A DNA stretch of 64,000 nt from Azospirillaceae bacterium (GTDB lineage: Bacteria; Pseudomonadota; Alphaproteobacteria; Azospirillales; Azospirillaceae). The notes below the pieces were generated by a model. That model ran no database searches. It had not been told where the DNA came from and was given only the letters and a program-made list of their open reading frames with translations. Of this stretch, positions 22,863-32,063 are shown piece after piece. Where the stretch lies: assembly GCA_031291675.1 (NCBI GenBank), contig JARLIO010000025.1, positions 1 through 64,000 on the forward strand. The letters are read 5' to 3'. The translations under genes and the position numbers were made by a program. Within the stretch, counting starts at the first letter, position 1, and each line of letters opens with the position of its first letter.

Positions 22863-24659
22863 ATGGCCGACACTGAGGGCACCGAAGTGAAACTGCCCGA
22901 TCCCGTGGAACTCTCCCGCGCAATGACCCGAATCGCTGAGCAATCCCAGCGCCTTGTGACCGATTTTCTGGCCCGCCAGTCGGTTGAGGGTGTCGCCGGC
23001 AATCGCGACCCGCTCAACATCGGCAACGCGTTCCTGGAAATGACCGCCAGGATATTGGCCGATCCGGTCAAGATGGTCCAGGCACAGATGTCGTTGTGGA
23101 CCGATTATATGACGCTGTGGCAGCGGACGACCCAGCGGTTTCTGGGCCAGACGACCGAGCCGATGATTGCGCCGGCCAAGGATGACCGCCGCTTCAAGGA
23201 TGCCGCCTGGGACGAAAACACCCTGTTTGACTATATCAAGCAGAGCTATCTGTTGACGGCGCGCTGGATGCAAACCGCCGTGCATGGCGTCGACGGGCTG
23301 GACGAGAAAACCGCGCGCAAAGTCGACTTCTACACGCGCCAGTTCGTCGATGCGATGGCGCCCAGCAATTTCGTGCTGACCAACCCCGAGGTGCTGCGCA
23401 CCACGATGGAAAGCGGCGGTGAAAACCTGCTCAAAGGGCTGGAACATCTGCTGGATGACCTGGAACGCGGCAAGGGTCAGCTCAACATCAAGATGACCGA
23501 CTACAACGCGTTCAAGGTCGGCCAGAACATCGCGATCACCCCTGGCAAGGTCGTCTTCCAAAACAGACTGATGCAGTTGCTGCAGTATTCTCCAACGACC
23601 GAAGAGGTCTTCAAGAGGCCGCTGCTGATTGTCCCGCCCTGGATCAACAAATACTACATCCTCGATCTGCGGGATCGCAACAGCTTCATCAAGTGGGCCG
23701 TCGGGGAAGGCCTTACGGTATTCGTTATTTCCTGGGTCAACCCCGACGAGACTTTGGCCAATGAGACCTTCGAAGACTATATGGAGGAAGGTCCGCTGGC
23801 GGCGATCGAGCAGATCCGGCAGGCGACCGGCGAAGCCGACCTCAATATCATCGGCTATTGCCTTGGGGGGACGCTGACCGCCGCGATGTTGTCCTACATG
23901 GCATCGCGCAACGACACGCGCATCACCAGCGCGACCTTCTTCACCACCATGACCGATTTCTCCGAGGCCGGCGAGCTTTCCATCTTCATTGATGAAGAGC
24001 AATTGGCGCTTCTCGAACAAAAAATGGCCGAGAAAGGCTATCTCGACGGCAGCGCCATGGCGACCACCTTCAACATGCTGCGTGCCAACGATCTGATCTG
24101 GTCCTTCGTCGTCAACAACTACCTGCTGGGCAAAGACCCCTTCCCGTTTGATCTGCTGTATTGGAATTCGGACAGCACGCGGATGCCGGCAGCGATGCAC
24201 AGCTTCTATCTCCGCAACATGTATCAGAACAACAAGCTGGTCGAACCCGGCGGGATCACCCTGAAGGGCGTGCCAATCGATCTGCGCACCGTCAAAGTGC
24301 CGAGTTGCTTCGTCTCAACCCGCGAGGACCATATCGCGCCCTGGAAGGCGACCTACGCGACGACGCAATTATTCTCGGGCCCGGTCAAATTCATCCTGTC
24401 GGCGTCGGGTCATATCGCCGGCATCGTCAACCCGCCGATCGCGCACAAGTACAATTATTGGACCAATGATGCCCTGCCGGCCAAGCCGGAAGCCTGGTTC
24501 GAAGGGGCGACGCCGACCCCGGGCTCCTGGTGGCCGGAATGGCTGCGCTGGATCACCCCGTTCAGCGGAGAGAAGGTTCCGGCACGCATCCCTGGTACCG
24601 GCGATCTCCCTGCGATCGAGGACGCGCCGGGTTCCTATGTCGCGGTGCGCGTCGCCTGA
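22863..24659 (+). CDS. phaC: class I poly(3-hydroxyalkanoate) synthase PhaC
   Basis: A 598-residue polymerase of the PHA granule that joins hydroxyacyl-CoA units. The N-terminal PhaC domain (DPLNIGNAFLEMTARILADP, later WDENTLFDYIKQSYLL) precedes the alpha/beta-hydrolase core. The lipase-like box is NIIGYCLGGTL, with the nucleophile cysteine at about residue 333. Catalytic Asp lies in STREDHIAPW and catalytic His in SASGHIAGIVNPP. The length fits class I enzymes, which act without PhaE or PhaR subunits. No other PHA genes are adjacent. A strong hairpin follows the stop codon. Confidence 0.97.
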   Translation: MADTEGTEVKLPDPVELSRAMTRIAEQSQRLVTDFLARQSVEGVAGNRDPLNIGNAFLEMTARILADPVKMVQAQMSLWTDYMTLWQRTTQRFLGQTTEPMIAPAKDDRRFKDAAWDENTLFDYIKQSYLLTARWMQTAVHGVDGLDEKTARKVDFYTRQFVDAMAPSNFVLTNPEVLRTTMESGGENLLKGLEHLLDDLERGKGQLNIKMTDYNAFKVGQNIAITPGKVVFQNRLMQLLQYSPTTEEVFKRPLLIVPPWINKYYILDLRDRNSFIKWAVGEGLTVFVISWVNPDETLANETFEDYMEEGPLAAIEQIRQATGEADLNIIGYCLGGTLTAAMLSYMASRNDTRITSATFFTTMTDFSEAGELSIFIDEEQLALLEQKMAEKGYLDGSAMATTFNMLRANDLIWSFVVNNYLLGKDPFPFDLLYWNSDSTRMPAAMHSFYLRNMYQNNKLVEPGGITLKGVPIDLRTVKVPSCFVSTREDHIAPWKATYATTQLFSGPVKFILSASGHIAGIVNPPIAHKYNYWTNDALPAKPEAWFEGATPTPGSWWPEWLRWITPFSGEKVPARIPGTGDLPAIEDAPGSYVAVRVA

Positions 24660-24667
24660 CTTTCGCA

Positions 24668-24694
24668 CCCGGGGCCGGGCTCTCCGGCCCCGGG
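24668..24694. terminator. GC-rich hairpin between convergent phaC and carbonic anhydrase genes
   Basis: An 11-bp perfect stem, CCCGGGGCCGG with CCGGCCCCGGG, closes a five-base loop GCTCT nine bases after the phaC stop. CTTT follows on the plus strand. There is no long T tract, so it may terminate weakly or protect the mRNA end. Confidence 0.55.
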
Positions 24695-24737
24695 CTTTGA
24701 CGCCCGGGGCCCGGTCGCAACGATCCGACCGGACACG

Positions 24738-25265
24738 CTAAGCCGTGAAACGGGCCCGGTATTCGGCGGCGAGCTTGACGTAGTTTGCCGCGGACACCGG
24801 GAAATACGCTTGTTCCTCCGCGGTCAGGGCTCGAGACGGGCGCGCCGGCACTCCGGCCCACAATTGCCCCTGGACGACACGTTTGTCCGGCGTGACCAGT
24901 GCGCCGGCGGCGACCATTGACCCGCCCTCCACGACGACGCCGTCCATGATGCAGGCCTTCATCCCGACAAAGCAGCAATCTTCCAGGGTACTGGCGTGAA
25001 TCATCGCCAAATGGCCGACCGTGACATCGTCACCGATCACAGTGTTGTGGCCGTTCGCCGTCACATGAATGACAGTGCCATCCTGAATGTTGGTCCGCTG
25101 ACCGATTCGGATGCTGTTGACGTCGCCCCGGACAACAGCGCCAAACCAGATGCCTGAGTCGGCGCCAATCTCGACATCGCCAATGATCACGGCCGTTTCG
25201 GCAATGAATGCGGTTGGATGAATGCGCGGAAATTTGTCGCGGTAGGGAAGGATCACGCCGGCCAT
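24738..25265 (-). CDS. gamma-class carbonic anhydrase-like protein
   Basis: A 175-residue left-handed beta-helix protein. I take ATG 25265 (MAGVILPYRDKFPRIHPTAFIAET), preceded by GGAG; in-frame ATGs at 25271 and further upstream are also possible. Hexapeptide repeats run through IIGDVEIGADSGIWFGAVVRGDVNSIRIG and TNIQDGTVIHV. The zinc histidines are in the expected places: VIHV, VGHLAMIH. It resembles the PaaY/YrdA branch of the gamma carbonic anhydrases, whose physiological substrate is often uncertain. It is convergent with phaC. Confidence 0.85.
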   Translation of the reverse strand: MAGVILPYRDKFPRIHPTAFIAETAVIIGDVEIGADSGIWFGAVVRGDVNSIRIGQRTNIQDGTVIHVTANGHNTVIGDDVTVGHLAMIHASTLEDCCFVGMKACIMDGVVVEGGSMVAAGALVTPDKRVVQGQLWAGVPARPSRALTAEEQAYFPVSAANYVKLAAEYRARFTA

Positions 25266-25402
25266 TGTCATCTCCATTTCGGCGCTCATACCACGCGAAG
25301 AGCGGCAGGAGCCCGTCAACAACGCTGGGTTCCTGCCTAGCCTCTCACGCGCCGCGGCGCAAGACCGGCAGACGAGCGCCGCGACCGGGCAACACCGAAA
25401 AT

Positions 25403-25436
25403 AAAAAAAACAGGGCGTCCCAACGGAACGCCCTGT
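25403..25436 (-). terminator. Rho-independent terminator of rplM-rpsI
   Basis: On the minus strand a 9-bp stem, ACAGGGCGT with ACGCCCTGT, has a nine-base loop and is followed at once by eight T residues. It lies 31 bases after the rpsI stop. This is one of the clearest intrinsic terminators in the window. Confidence 0.88.
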
Positions 25437-25467
25437 CATCACGATCAGCGAAACCGAAACGCTGCGA

Positions 25468-25959
25468 TCAGCGCTTGGAGAACTGGAAGCTGCGGCGCGC
25501 CTTGGCGCGGCCGTACTTCTTACGTTCAACCGTCCGGCTATCCCGGGTCAGGAAGCCCGCGGCCTTCAACGGCGAGCGCAAGGTCGGGTCGTAATAGGTC
25601 AAAGCGCGGCTGATGCCATGGCGCACAGCGCCAGCCTGGCCCGACAAACCACCGCCGGTGACCGTCGCGACGATGTCAAACTGCCCGACACGATTGACGA
25701 TCGCGAACGGCTGATTGATCAGCATGCGCAACACCGGGCGCGCGAAATAGACAGCATCGTCGCGGGCGTTGACCGTGATCTTGCCGGTTCCCGGCTTGAT
25801 CCAGACCCGGGCGATGGCGTCCTTGCGCCGGCCCGTGGCATAGGACCGGCCGAACTCGTCGATCCGGGGCACAACCGCTTCGATCACCGCTTCGGCCGCT
25901 ACCGGCGCACCGACCGTCGCGCCGAGTCCCTTGAGGTCGCTCAGGGTTTGCGTTGCCAT
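25468..25959 (-). CDS. rpsI: 30S ribosomal protein S9
   Basis: A 163-residue S9 with an extended N-terminus of about 30 residues, as in other alphaproteobacteria. Core motifs: [46 protein letters not shown] and the C-terminal [25 protein letters not shown], whose basic tail reaches the P-site tRNA. It directly follows rplM. Confidence 0.98.
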   Translation of the reverse strand: MATQTLSDLKGLGATVGAPVAAEAVIEAVVPRIDEFGRSYATGRRKDAIARVWIKPGTGKITVNARDDAVYFARPVLRMLINQPFAIVNRVGQFDIVATVTGGGLSGQAGAVRHGISRALTYYDPTLRSPLKAAGFLTRDSRTVERKKYGRAKARRSFQFSKR

Positions 25960-25962
25960 GGG

Positions 25963-26427
25963 TTAGGCGCTCCTCTTGTTCTTCGGATTCCGCGCCGCGA
26001 TATCAAGAACCGTCGGCTGCTGGGCCTCGTGCGGGTGAACGGGGCCTTTATAGACCCGGAGATTGGTCATCTGGCGACGCCCCAACGGGCCCCGCGGCAC
26101 CATGCGTTCCACCGCCTTGATGATCACGCGCTCGGGATAGCGCCCGTCAAGGATCTGCCCCTTGGAACGCCCCTTGATGCCGCCCGGAAAGCCGGTGTGC
26201 CAGTAAAAGATGTCGTCCTTGCGCTTATTGCCGGTCAGTTGAACCTTTTCGGCATTCACGACGATGATATTGTCACCACAATCGACATGGGCGGTGTAGG
26301 TCGGCTTGTGCTTGCCGCGCAGAATGTTGGCCAGAATGCTGGCCAGCCGGCCAAGAATGAGCCCGTCGGCATCGACGACGACCCATTTCTTCTCGACCTC
26401 GGACGGCTTCAAAACGAAGGTCTTCAT
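25963..26427 (-). CDS. rplM: 50S ribosomal protein L13
   Basis: A 154-residue L13 started at ATG 26427 ([22 protein letters not shown]). Conserved parts are [37 protein letters not shown] and [32 protein letters not shown]. It begins the standard rplM-rpsI pair; three bases separate the two genes. Confidence 0.98.
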   Translation of the reverse strand: MKTFVLKPSEVEKKWVVVDADGLILGRLASILANILRGKHKPTYTAHVDCGDNIIVVNAEKVQLTGNKRKDDIFYWHTGFPGGIKGRSKGQILDGRYPERVIIKAVERMVPRGPLGRRQMTNLRVYKGPVHPHEAQQPTVLDIAARNPKNKRSA

Positions 26428-26980
26428 GGTGTTCTTCTCATAACCGGATGACGGCGCGCCTGGACGAGCCGGCATGCCCTAAGAGGGTGCCTTGTACGCA
26501 TCCGCGACACCGACGTCAACTGTTTTCGTCGCCGATGATAGACGTGAAATCAAGGCGTTAGAGATGCGGTATTATATTACCGCCTATAAAGCTTCCATTA
26601 ATTCAATGATTTGCAGCTCTCTTCTCCCATAACGGTACTATAATACCTCATTCGCGACACCTTCAAAAGTCAGACGTCATTATCTACAGCATGTATGTGT
26701 TCTATTGCATTTCAGACGATAGAATTATGTTGAATTTTCCACCGAACTGGATTTCCATGGGTTGCCGGCGATCGAATGACCGCGCTCGCCATCGTGGTCG
26801 GCACGGAAGTCGATCTGTTCAAGGCCCCATGACACCCTGTGCCGAGTTGGCAGCGCCTGATAACGTTCTGGTTTGATGGCGCCGCGCCACCCGGGCCCCG
26901 GGCGGAACGCCAAGCAATGCGGCAGGTCGCCCTTTCTCTCCCGACCCGATGGTCCCCCCCAAAGCGGAATTCCAGTCACA
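26428..26980. other. non-coding, AT-rich interval between rplM and a CoA-binding protein gene
   Basis: No convincing gene. About 26530-26760 is much more AT-rich than its surroundings. It contains the inverted repeat GCGGTATTATATTACCGC (26566-26583) and a TATAAT box at 26639-26644 on the plus strand. It should hold the promoters of rplM (leftward) and of the rightward CoA-binding protein-metY unit. I looked for SAM riboswitches ahead of metY and did not recognise one. Confidence 0.5.
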
Positions 26981-27475
26981 ATGGTCACCGAAAACCACAC
27001 CGCTTCCCGGCACGATCACGATAGCGATGACGTGCTGCGCGACGTCCTGAACAAGGTCAAAATCATTGCGCTCGTGGGCGCCTCCGACAAGACGCAGAGC
27101 CCGCAATATCATGTGACCGAATACCTCCAGTCCCAGGGATACCGCGTGATCCCGGTCAATCCGCGCCTCGCCGGACAGGCGGTGCTGGGCGAAGCGGTCT
27201 ATCCGACACTGGCCGATATCCCGGGCCCGGTCGATATGGTCGACATTTTCCGCAACAGCGAGGCCGCGGGCCCGATCACGGACGCGGCGATTGCCAAGGG
27301 CGCCTCTTACGTCTGGATGCAACTCACGGTGCGCAACGACGAAGCCGCGCACCGGGCCCGGGCTGCCGGGTTGACGGTGGTGATGGATCGCTGTCCCAAG
27401 ATCGAACACCGGCGCCTGTTCGGCACGCCCGAGCCACAGACCACAGCTCCGGTTCACGCAACGCCGGCGCGGTAA
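26981..27475 (+). CDS. CoA-binding domain protein (YccU type)
   Basis: A 164-residue Rossmann-fold protein from ATG 26981 (MVTENHTASRHDHDSDDVLRDVL). Motifs are KIIALVGASDKTQSPQYHVTEYLQSQGYRVIPVNPR, VYPTLADIPGPVDMVDIFRNSE and GASYVWMQLTVRNDEAAHRARAAGLTVVMDRCPKIEH. This is the CoA_binding_2 family; biochemical function is not established. It precedes metY by 44 bases and is likely cotranscribed, as in many related genomes. Confidence 0.88.
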   Translation: MVTENHTASRHDHDSDDVLRDVLNKVKIIALVGASDKTQSPQYHVTEYLQSQGYRVIPVNPRLAGQAVLGEAVYPTLADIPGPVDMVDIFRNSEAAGPITDAAIAKGASYVWMQLTVRNDEAAHRARAAGLTVVMDRCPKIEHRRLFGTPEPQTTAPVHATPAR

Positions 27476-27519
27476 TCGGCCTGGGAAACCACAACAAACC
27501 CCCAAGGAGAACAGCAGGA

Positions 27520-28833
27520 ATGTCTGACAATCCGCAGCTCGGCTTCGAAACCCGCGCCGTTCATGCCGGAACCGCCCCCGACGCCAGCACGGGCGCCCGG
27601 GCGACCCCGATCTACCAGACCAGCAGCTATGTCTTCGAGTCGGCGGAAGAAGCCGCTTCGCTGTTTGCCCTCAAAAAGGCCGGATACATCTATTCCCGCC
27701 TGACCAATCCCACGGTGGCGGCGCTCGAGGCGCGGCTGGCCGACCTCGAAGGGGGACGCGGCGCCACAGCGACAGCCTCCGGCCACGCGGCACAACTGCT
27801 CGCCCTGCTGCCCCTGCTCGCCCCGGGCGACACCGTGATCGCGTCCCGCAAGCTTTATGGCGGTTCGATCAACCAGCTCGGCCACACCTTTCCCCGGGCG
27901 TTCGGCTGGAATTCTGTTTTCGTCGACAGCGACGATCCCGAGAATTTCCGGCGCGCCGTCACGCCCAAGACCAAGGCGATCTTCATCGAAAGCCTGGCCA
28001 ATCCGGGGGGCGTGGTCTCGGATGTCGAGGCGATCGCCCGCATTGCCGACGATGTCGGCGTGCCGCTGATCGTCGACAACACCCTGGCAACGCCCTATCT
28101 GCAGCGGCCGATCGAGTATGGCGCGACGATCGTGGTGCATTCGACCACCAAATTTCTGGGCGGCCATGGCAACAGCCTGGGCGGGATCGTGATCGACAGC
28201 GGACGGTTCGATTGGAGCCGCGATGGCCGCTATCCGGCCCTGACCGAGCCGGAACCCGGCTATCACGGCCTGCGCTTTGTCGAAACCTTCGGTGATCTTG
28301 CCTACACGGTCTATGGCCACGCCGTCGGTCTGCGGGATCTGGGGCCGTGCCAGGCTCCGCTCAACGCCTTTTTGACCTTGACCGGAATCGAGACCTTGCC
28401 ACTGCGGCTGGAGCGACACAGCGCCAACGCCCTCAAGGTTGCCCAGTTCCTCGAAGCCCATCCCGACGTGTCGTGGGTCCAGTATGCCGGCCTGCCCTCG
28501 AGCTCGTATCACACGCTGGCGCAGAAATACCTGCCGCGGGGCGCCGGGGCGGTCTTCACCTTCGGCGTTCGCGGTGGTTACCGACAGGGCTTGCGCGTCG
28601 TCGAGTCGGTCAAGATCTTCAGCCACCTGGCCAATGTCGGCGACACCAGAAGCCTGATCATCCATCCCGCCTCAACGACCCACAGCCAATTGAGCCCGGA
28701 AGAACTGCTGCTGGCCGGGGCCGGCCCTGACGTGGTGCGCCTGTCGGTCGGGATCGAGAATGTCGACGACCTGATCGCTGACCTGGACCAGGCCTTGCGC
28801 GCCAGCGGAAACGACGGCCCCTTGGCCGGGTGA
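27520..28833 (+). CDS. metY: O-acetylhomoserine aminocarboxypropyltransferase (sulfhydrylase)
   Basis: A 437-residue Cys/Met-metabolism PLP enzyme that makes homocysteine from O-acetylhomoserine and sulfide. It starts [17 protein letters not shown] after AAGGAG. Visible motifs: [37 protein letters not shown] and the PLP lysine in [18 protein letters not shown]. The C-terminus has [22 protein letters not shown] and [17 protein letters not shown]. The length and insertions fit MetY rather than cystathionine synthases. Confidence 0.93.
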   Translation: MSDNPQLGFETRAVHAGTAPDASTGARATPIYQTSSYVFESAEEAASLFALKKAGYIYSRLTNPTVAALEARLADLEGGRGATATASGHAAQLLALLPLLAPGDTVIASRKLYGGSINQLGHTFPRAFGWNSVFVDSDDPENFRRAVTPKTKAIFIESLANPGGVVSDVEAIARIADDVGVPLIVDNTLATPYLQRPIEYGATIVVHSTTKFLGGHGNSLGGIVIDSGRFDWSRDGRYPALTEPEPGYHGLRFVETFGDLAYTVYGHAVGLRDLGPCQAPLNAFLTLTGIETLPLRLERHSANALKVAQFLEAHPDVSWVQYAGLPSSSYHTLAQKYLPRGAGAVFTFGVRGGYRQGLRVVESVKIFSHLANVGDTRSLIIHPASTTHSQLSPEELLLAGAGPDVVRLSVGIENVDDLIADLDQALRASGNDGPLAG

Positions 28834-28977
28834 TGGCAGTCGCGCGGCGCACAGGACCGCAGAAATGCCAGCGCCGCGCGGCCCTCACCCCGTTCCTCTC
28901 GCTCGATATGACAAGGCGGGTGTGCCCGCACCCCTTTCCTTTTGCTTCGTGGCATCACTTGTTCTAGATCGACGACG

Positions 28978-29757
28978 ATGCTCACCGCTCCGGGACCGGA
29001 CATGCCGTCGTCATCGCTGCCACCGCTGTTTCACACCGATTTGTTCATTCCCCACTATCGCCCGATGCAGTGCGGTGATTGGCGGGTGCTCGTCGCCGGT
29101 CTCAACCTGGCCCCGGGATACTGGAGCGAGACCGCACTGATCCAGGGCATGGCCGGACTGCTCCGCAACGGCGCCTGCTGGATGTCGATGACGCCGATGG
29201 AGTTGGAGAGCCAGGAGATCGGGATTCGTCTGGCCCGGGGCCATGTGCTGATTTTCGGGCTCGGCCTGGGCTGGTCCGCCGTCACGAGCGCGTTGCGGGA
29301 TGAGGTCACCGCAGTCACCGTCGTCGAATTTGACCGCGATGTCCTCGACCTGCACCGGGAACTTGACATCTTCAGCCAGTTGCCGGAACCGGCGCAGCGA
29401 AAGATTCGGCTGATCGAGGGCGATGCCTACAGCTACCGGCCTGACCGGCCGGTGGACCTGCTGATGCCGGACATCTGGCTGCCCCTGATCAGTGATGGCC
29501 GTATTGACGAGGTTCGAGGCATGCAACAGCGCGTCCAGGCGGGGGCGATCTATTTCTGGGGCCAGGAAATGGAAATCGCACGCCACGCCGTTGCCGCGGG
29601 CCGCGGCCTGGACGATGCCGGGATCGCGGCCACGATCGCTGGCTTTGACCTGCCGCTGATCGGACCCGCCTTTCCCGATTACGCCGGCAAGCTCACTTGT
29701 GCGGCGCGGCGCTGGATGGGCGCCCGGTGGCTGCCCGGCTCGACCGCCCCCTGGTGA
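28978..29757 (+). CDS. methyltransferase-fold (spermidine-synthase-like) protein
   Basis: A 259-residue protein from ATG 28978 (MLTAPGPDMPSSSLPPLFH); ATG 29002 is an alternative. Residues around 90-130 form a Rossmann nucleotide site: VLIFGLGLGWSAVTSALRDEVTAVTVVEFDRDVLDLH. The acidic end of strand 2 (VVEFDRDV) is as in SAM-dependent or spermidine-synthase-like enzymes. The later LIEGDAYSYRPDRPVDLLMPDIW matches their D-A-D loop region. The substrate is unknown. It follows metY by 144 bases. Confidence 0.65.
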   Translation: MLTAPGPDMPSSSLPPLFHTDLFIPHYRPMQCGDWRVLVAGLNLAPGYWSETALIQGMAGLLRNGACWMSMTPMELESQEIGIRLARGHVLIFGLGLGWSAVTSALRDEVTAVTVVEFDRDVLDLHRELDIFSQLPEPAQRKIRLIEGDAYSYRPDRPVDLLMPDIWLPLISDGRIDEVRGMQQRVQAGAIYFWGQEMEIARHAVAAGRGLDDAGIAATIAGFDLPLIGPAFPDYAGKLTCAARRWMGARWLPGSTAPW

Positions 29758-29784
29758 TCGCCCCCCTGGTGATCGGCCCGCGGC

Positions 29785-30099
29785 TCACGCCGTTTCCGCC
29801 GCGATCCAGGCCAGATAATCGGGATCCGCCGCCACCAGCGGCAACGCGACAATACAGGGCGTAACGGCGCTGTGCAGAACCCGAACCCGCGCCTGCACCA
29901 CGTCAAACAGAGAGCGCCGCGTCTTGATCAGGACGACCACCTCATCGGCCTGTTCGACCGCACCTTGCCAATGATAGATCGAGCGCATGCCGTCGATGAT
30001 ATTGGCACAGGCGGCGAGCCGCTCGGTGACCAGGGTTCGCCCGATCATCTCGGCCTCTCCCTTCGATGTGGCGGTCACATAGATCATAATCGCGTCCAT
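29785..30099 (-). CDS. cutA: divalent-cation tolerance protein CutA
   Basis: A 104-residue trimeric CutA1-type protein with a ferredoxin-like fold. Signature pieces: IYVTATSKGEAEMIGRTLVTERLAACANI, RSIYHWQGAVEQADEVVVLIKTR and VLHSAVTPCIVALPLVAADPDYLAWI. It is linked to copper and other divalent metal tolerance, though its exact role is debated. It is convergent with the gene at 28978 and divergent from that at 30210. Confidence 0.95.
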   Translation of the reverse strand: MDAIMIYVTATSKGEAEMIGRTLVTERLAACANIIDGMRSIYHWQGAVEQADEVVVLIKTRRSLFDVVQARVRVLHSAVTPCIVALPLVAADPDYLAWIAAETA

Positions 30100-30209
30100 T
30101 GTCCCCTCCTTTTGCTACGCAGCCCCCTTTCGCAAAGCGGGGTCTGTCGGCTACCATCCCGCCGCAGGGCTCCGCCGGGCCCCACCCTTTCGGCGAGGAT
30201 CCCACTCGA

Positions 30210-30491
30210 ATGACTGCATCCCCCGCCACCCCCGCGCAACGCCACTGGTTACGGCGCGGCCTCGATCAGCCCGGCGGCAAATTGCCGCTGTTCGACGAAG
30301 AAGGCCAGCGTATCGACGAGCGCCTGATCCGTCAGTGCCTTACCGCCGGCTGGGCCGAACCCTGGTTTGCCAATCCCCTGAAGCCGGATTGGCTGGTGTG
30401 CCGCCTGACCGTCCAGGGTCGCGAGGTGGCCGAGGCGGCGTCGGCAGCCGGCGTCGGGAAACGCCCCGCCAAGACAATGCCGCAATCCTGA
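30210..30491 (+). CDS. small hypothetical protein
   Basis: A 93-residue soluble protein from ATG 30210 (MTASPATPAQRHWLRRGLDQPGGKLPLFD) with AGGA upstream. The segment DEEGQRIDERLIRQCLTAGWAEPWFANPLKPDWLVCRLT reads like a compact basic-aromatic domain, and the last 20 residues are Ala/Gly-rich. I do not know a named family. Codon use and length fit a real gene, and the divergent position from cutA is sensible. Confidence 0.6.
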   Translation: MTASPATPAQRHWLRRGLDQPGGKLPLFDEEGQRIDERLIRQCLTAGWAEPWFANPLKPDWLVCRLTVQGREVAEAASAAGVGKRPAKTMPQS

Positions 30492-30711
30492 ACGGTGCCG
30501 TGAATTTTAGCCCGAGTGCTGCGGCCAGCGTTCGGGGAGTCGGGATTCCGCGCCGAATCGCCAGCGATCTCGGCCACCGACCGCGCGACAAATCATGAGA
30601 GCTGAAAATCTGAACCACGATCGCCGTGGCTTGCCCGCCCCATTGGGATTTCGCAATCTCGTGGAAATGTCGCGTTTTTCGCAATGTGGGCTCTGCGATT
30701 TCCTCTTGCTC

Positions 30712-31254
30712 CTATCTTGCGAGGAACTCGCGCGCCAGTAAGCCCATCATGACATCGTCGTGCCACTCGCCGCAGACGAACGCCGCCTCGCGTTCGCGAC
30801 CTTCCTCGACAAATCCGCACGCTGAATAGCAGCGGATCGCCCTGGCATTGTAGGCGAGGACGCGCAGGCTGACCCGATGCAATGTCATCACCGTGAATGC
30901 ATGAGCCATCAGCAGCGTGATCGCCTGTCGGCCCAACCCCCGACCCAGGAGCTCAGCGTCGTACAGCCCAATCGCCAATTTCGCTCGACGATCATGCTCG
31001 TCCAAAGCGTCGAGACGAATTTCGCCTATCCACTTTCCCACATGCTCGATTGCGCATGCGAATGGATGTTTTGCGAGGCAGCCAATCCAATCCTTAACGG
31101 CAGCCTCGCCGAGCCGTCCGACCCTCGAAAGGTCGGCGCCGTACATGCGTATGATTTCCGGCGTCTGACCTAATGCAAGGCGATCCGTCACGTCCCCAGG
31201 GAGAAAGTCGCGGAGAGTGAGACCGTGGCCGGTCAAAGTGGGTTTAGTTGTCAT
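30712..31254 (-). CDS. GNAT-family N-acetyltransferase (RimJ/RimL type)
   Basis: A 180-residue acetyltransferase. It begins MTTKPTLTGHGLTLRDFLPGD. The acetyl-CoA loop is in LGRGLGRQAITLLMAHAF, a good R/Q-x-x-G-x-G/A match. It is followed by LHRVSLRVLAYNARAIRCYSACGFVEEGREREAAFVCGEWHDDVMMGLL, the classic RimJ/RimL C-terminal part. The substrate is unknown. Base composition is lower in GC than the neighbouring core genes, and it lies in the patch beside tRNA-Pro. Confidence 0.85.
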   Translation of the reverse strand: MTTKPTLTGHGLTLRDFLPGDVTDRLALGQTPEIIRMYGADLSRVGRLGEAAVKDWIGCLAKHPFACAIEHVGKWIGEIRLDALDEHDRRAKLAIGLYDAELLGRGLGRQAITLLMAHAFTVMTLHRVSLRVLAYNARAIRCYSACGFVEEGREREAAFVCGEWHDDVMMGLLAREFLAR

Positions 31255-31368
31255 TTGGGCAGCATCGGAGAAATACGATATATATATTTCGTCTTATAAG
31301 GAATGCCCGGTTACTGACATACGAAATAGTCACTGACATTTGTCCGCTTCACTGACAGAATCGCCCGA

Positions 31369-31596
31369 TCATGCCGCACGCCGTGATTGAGTCTGAAGCA
31401 GTCGAAGGGCCTCCGCGATGACGTCGGAATGATGGCTAGCGAACTGGATATCGTAGCCCATCGGCTGGCCGTCTTCACCGACATCGACCGCGTATTCTTT
31501 GTCATCATGCACGACCGTATGAGCCACACGGCCTTCGCGCAACGTCACGTACATGCTGTCCGTGGCCGGATCGTAAATAATGGGCGATGTCGTCAT
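31369..31596 (-). CDS. DUF2283 family protein
   Basis: A 75-residue protein, IIYDPATDSMYVTLREGRVAHTVVHDDKEYAVDVGEDGQPMGYDI. This matches the DUF2283 pattern of a short beta protein with the YD---D--Y--L motif and a later D-G---GI/YDI-like segment. The ATG (31596) overlaps the stop of a 40-codon frame upstream (ATGA), so the two look translationally coupled. DUF2283 genes often pair with a DUF4258 gene in a toxin-antitoxin-like layout; the function is unproven. Confidence 0.75.
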   Translation of the reverse strand: MTTSPIIYDPATDSMYVTLREGRVAHTVVHDDKEYAVDVGEDGQPMGYDIQFASHHSDVIAEALRLLQTQSRRAA

Positions 31597-31715
31597 GGTT
31601 CGAAATCCCGATCAAGCATGGCGTTGTGCACTGTCTCGCCGTCTGCAAGGGTTACCACCCGCAACCAGTGTCTCAGTTCCGGAATCCATCCCCATTGACG
31701 GATCCGACCGTTCAA
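31593..31715 (-). CDS. 40-residue ORF resembling the C-terminal part of DUF4258
   Basis: Starting from TTG 31715, preceded by GGGAGTGAG, the frame encodes NGRIRQWGWIPELRHWLRV, then VTLADGETVHNAML, then DRDFEP. The part LRVVTLADGETVHNAMLDRDF is like the end of DUF4258 proteins, the usual partners of DUF2283. An in-frame TGA sits just before the start, and no N-terminal half is visible in other frames. It is either a truncated partner gene or a small protein kept for coupling to the DUF2283 gene, which it overlaps. Confidence 0.45.
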   Translation of the reverse strand: MNGRIRQWGWIPELRHWLRVVTLADGETVHNAMLDRDFEP

Positions 31716-32063
31716 CTCTCACTCCCTTCGATGAGGAGAATTTAGGACGGACTTTATCATTATCGGATCAATCATGCGACGGTCAGGCCGAGCCATAACC
31801 GTCAGAGCGAAATATCGAGTTCGCCAAAACGGTGGAGGCGGCAAACAATCCGGTTCGGTCATGTCGGCTCAGGCACGGCCAAAAAGAGACAAGATAATCG
31901 GTTGACCGGGTTGAAATCGCGAGGCCACGAAGGTCCCCTTCGGATCAGCTTCGACCGTTCGCCTCAGTCTATTGCAGAACTCAAGACTTACGCAAAAATT
32001 CCAAGCCTTTGGAATCAGGTTATTTTTCGCGTGCACAAGTCTGGAGCAAATCCGGCGCGCAAA
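31716..32063. other. non-coding stretch in the tRNA-Pro accessory patch
   Basis: I see no convincing gene in this interval. The composition is more AT-rich than the core genes, and short open frames lack family motifs. It lies between the DUF2283 pair and a Fic gene remnant, consistent with decayed accessory DNA. Confidence 0.5.

Noticed and set aside
22722-24200. 492-codon minus-strand frame opposite phaC
   Set aside because: PhaC is complete with its catalytic triad; the antisense frame has no motif.
26820-27519. Possible SAM riboswitch ahead of the CoA-binding protein-metY unit
   Set aside because: I compared it by eye with SAM-I and SAM-II conserved cores and found no match, only a GC-rich hairpin.
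27454-28665. 403-codon minus-strand frame opposite metY
   Set aside because: MetY is full-length with its PLP lysine; the other frame is antisense noise.
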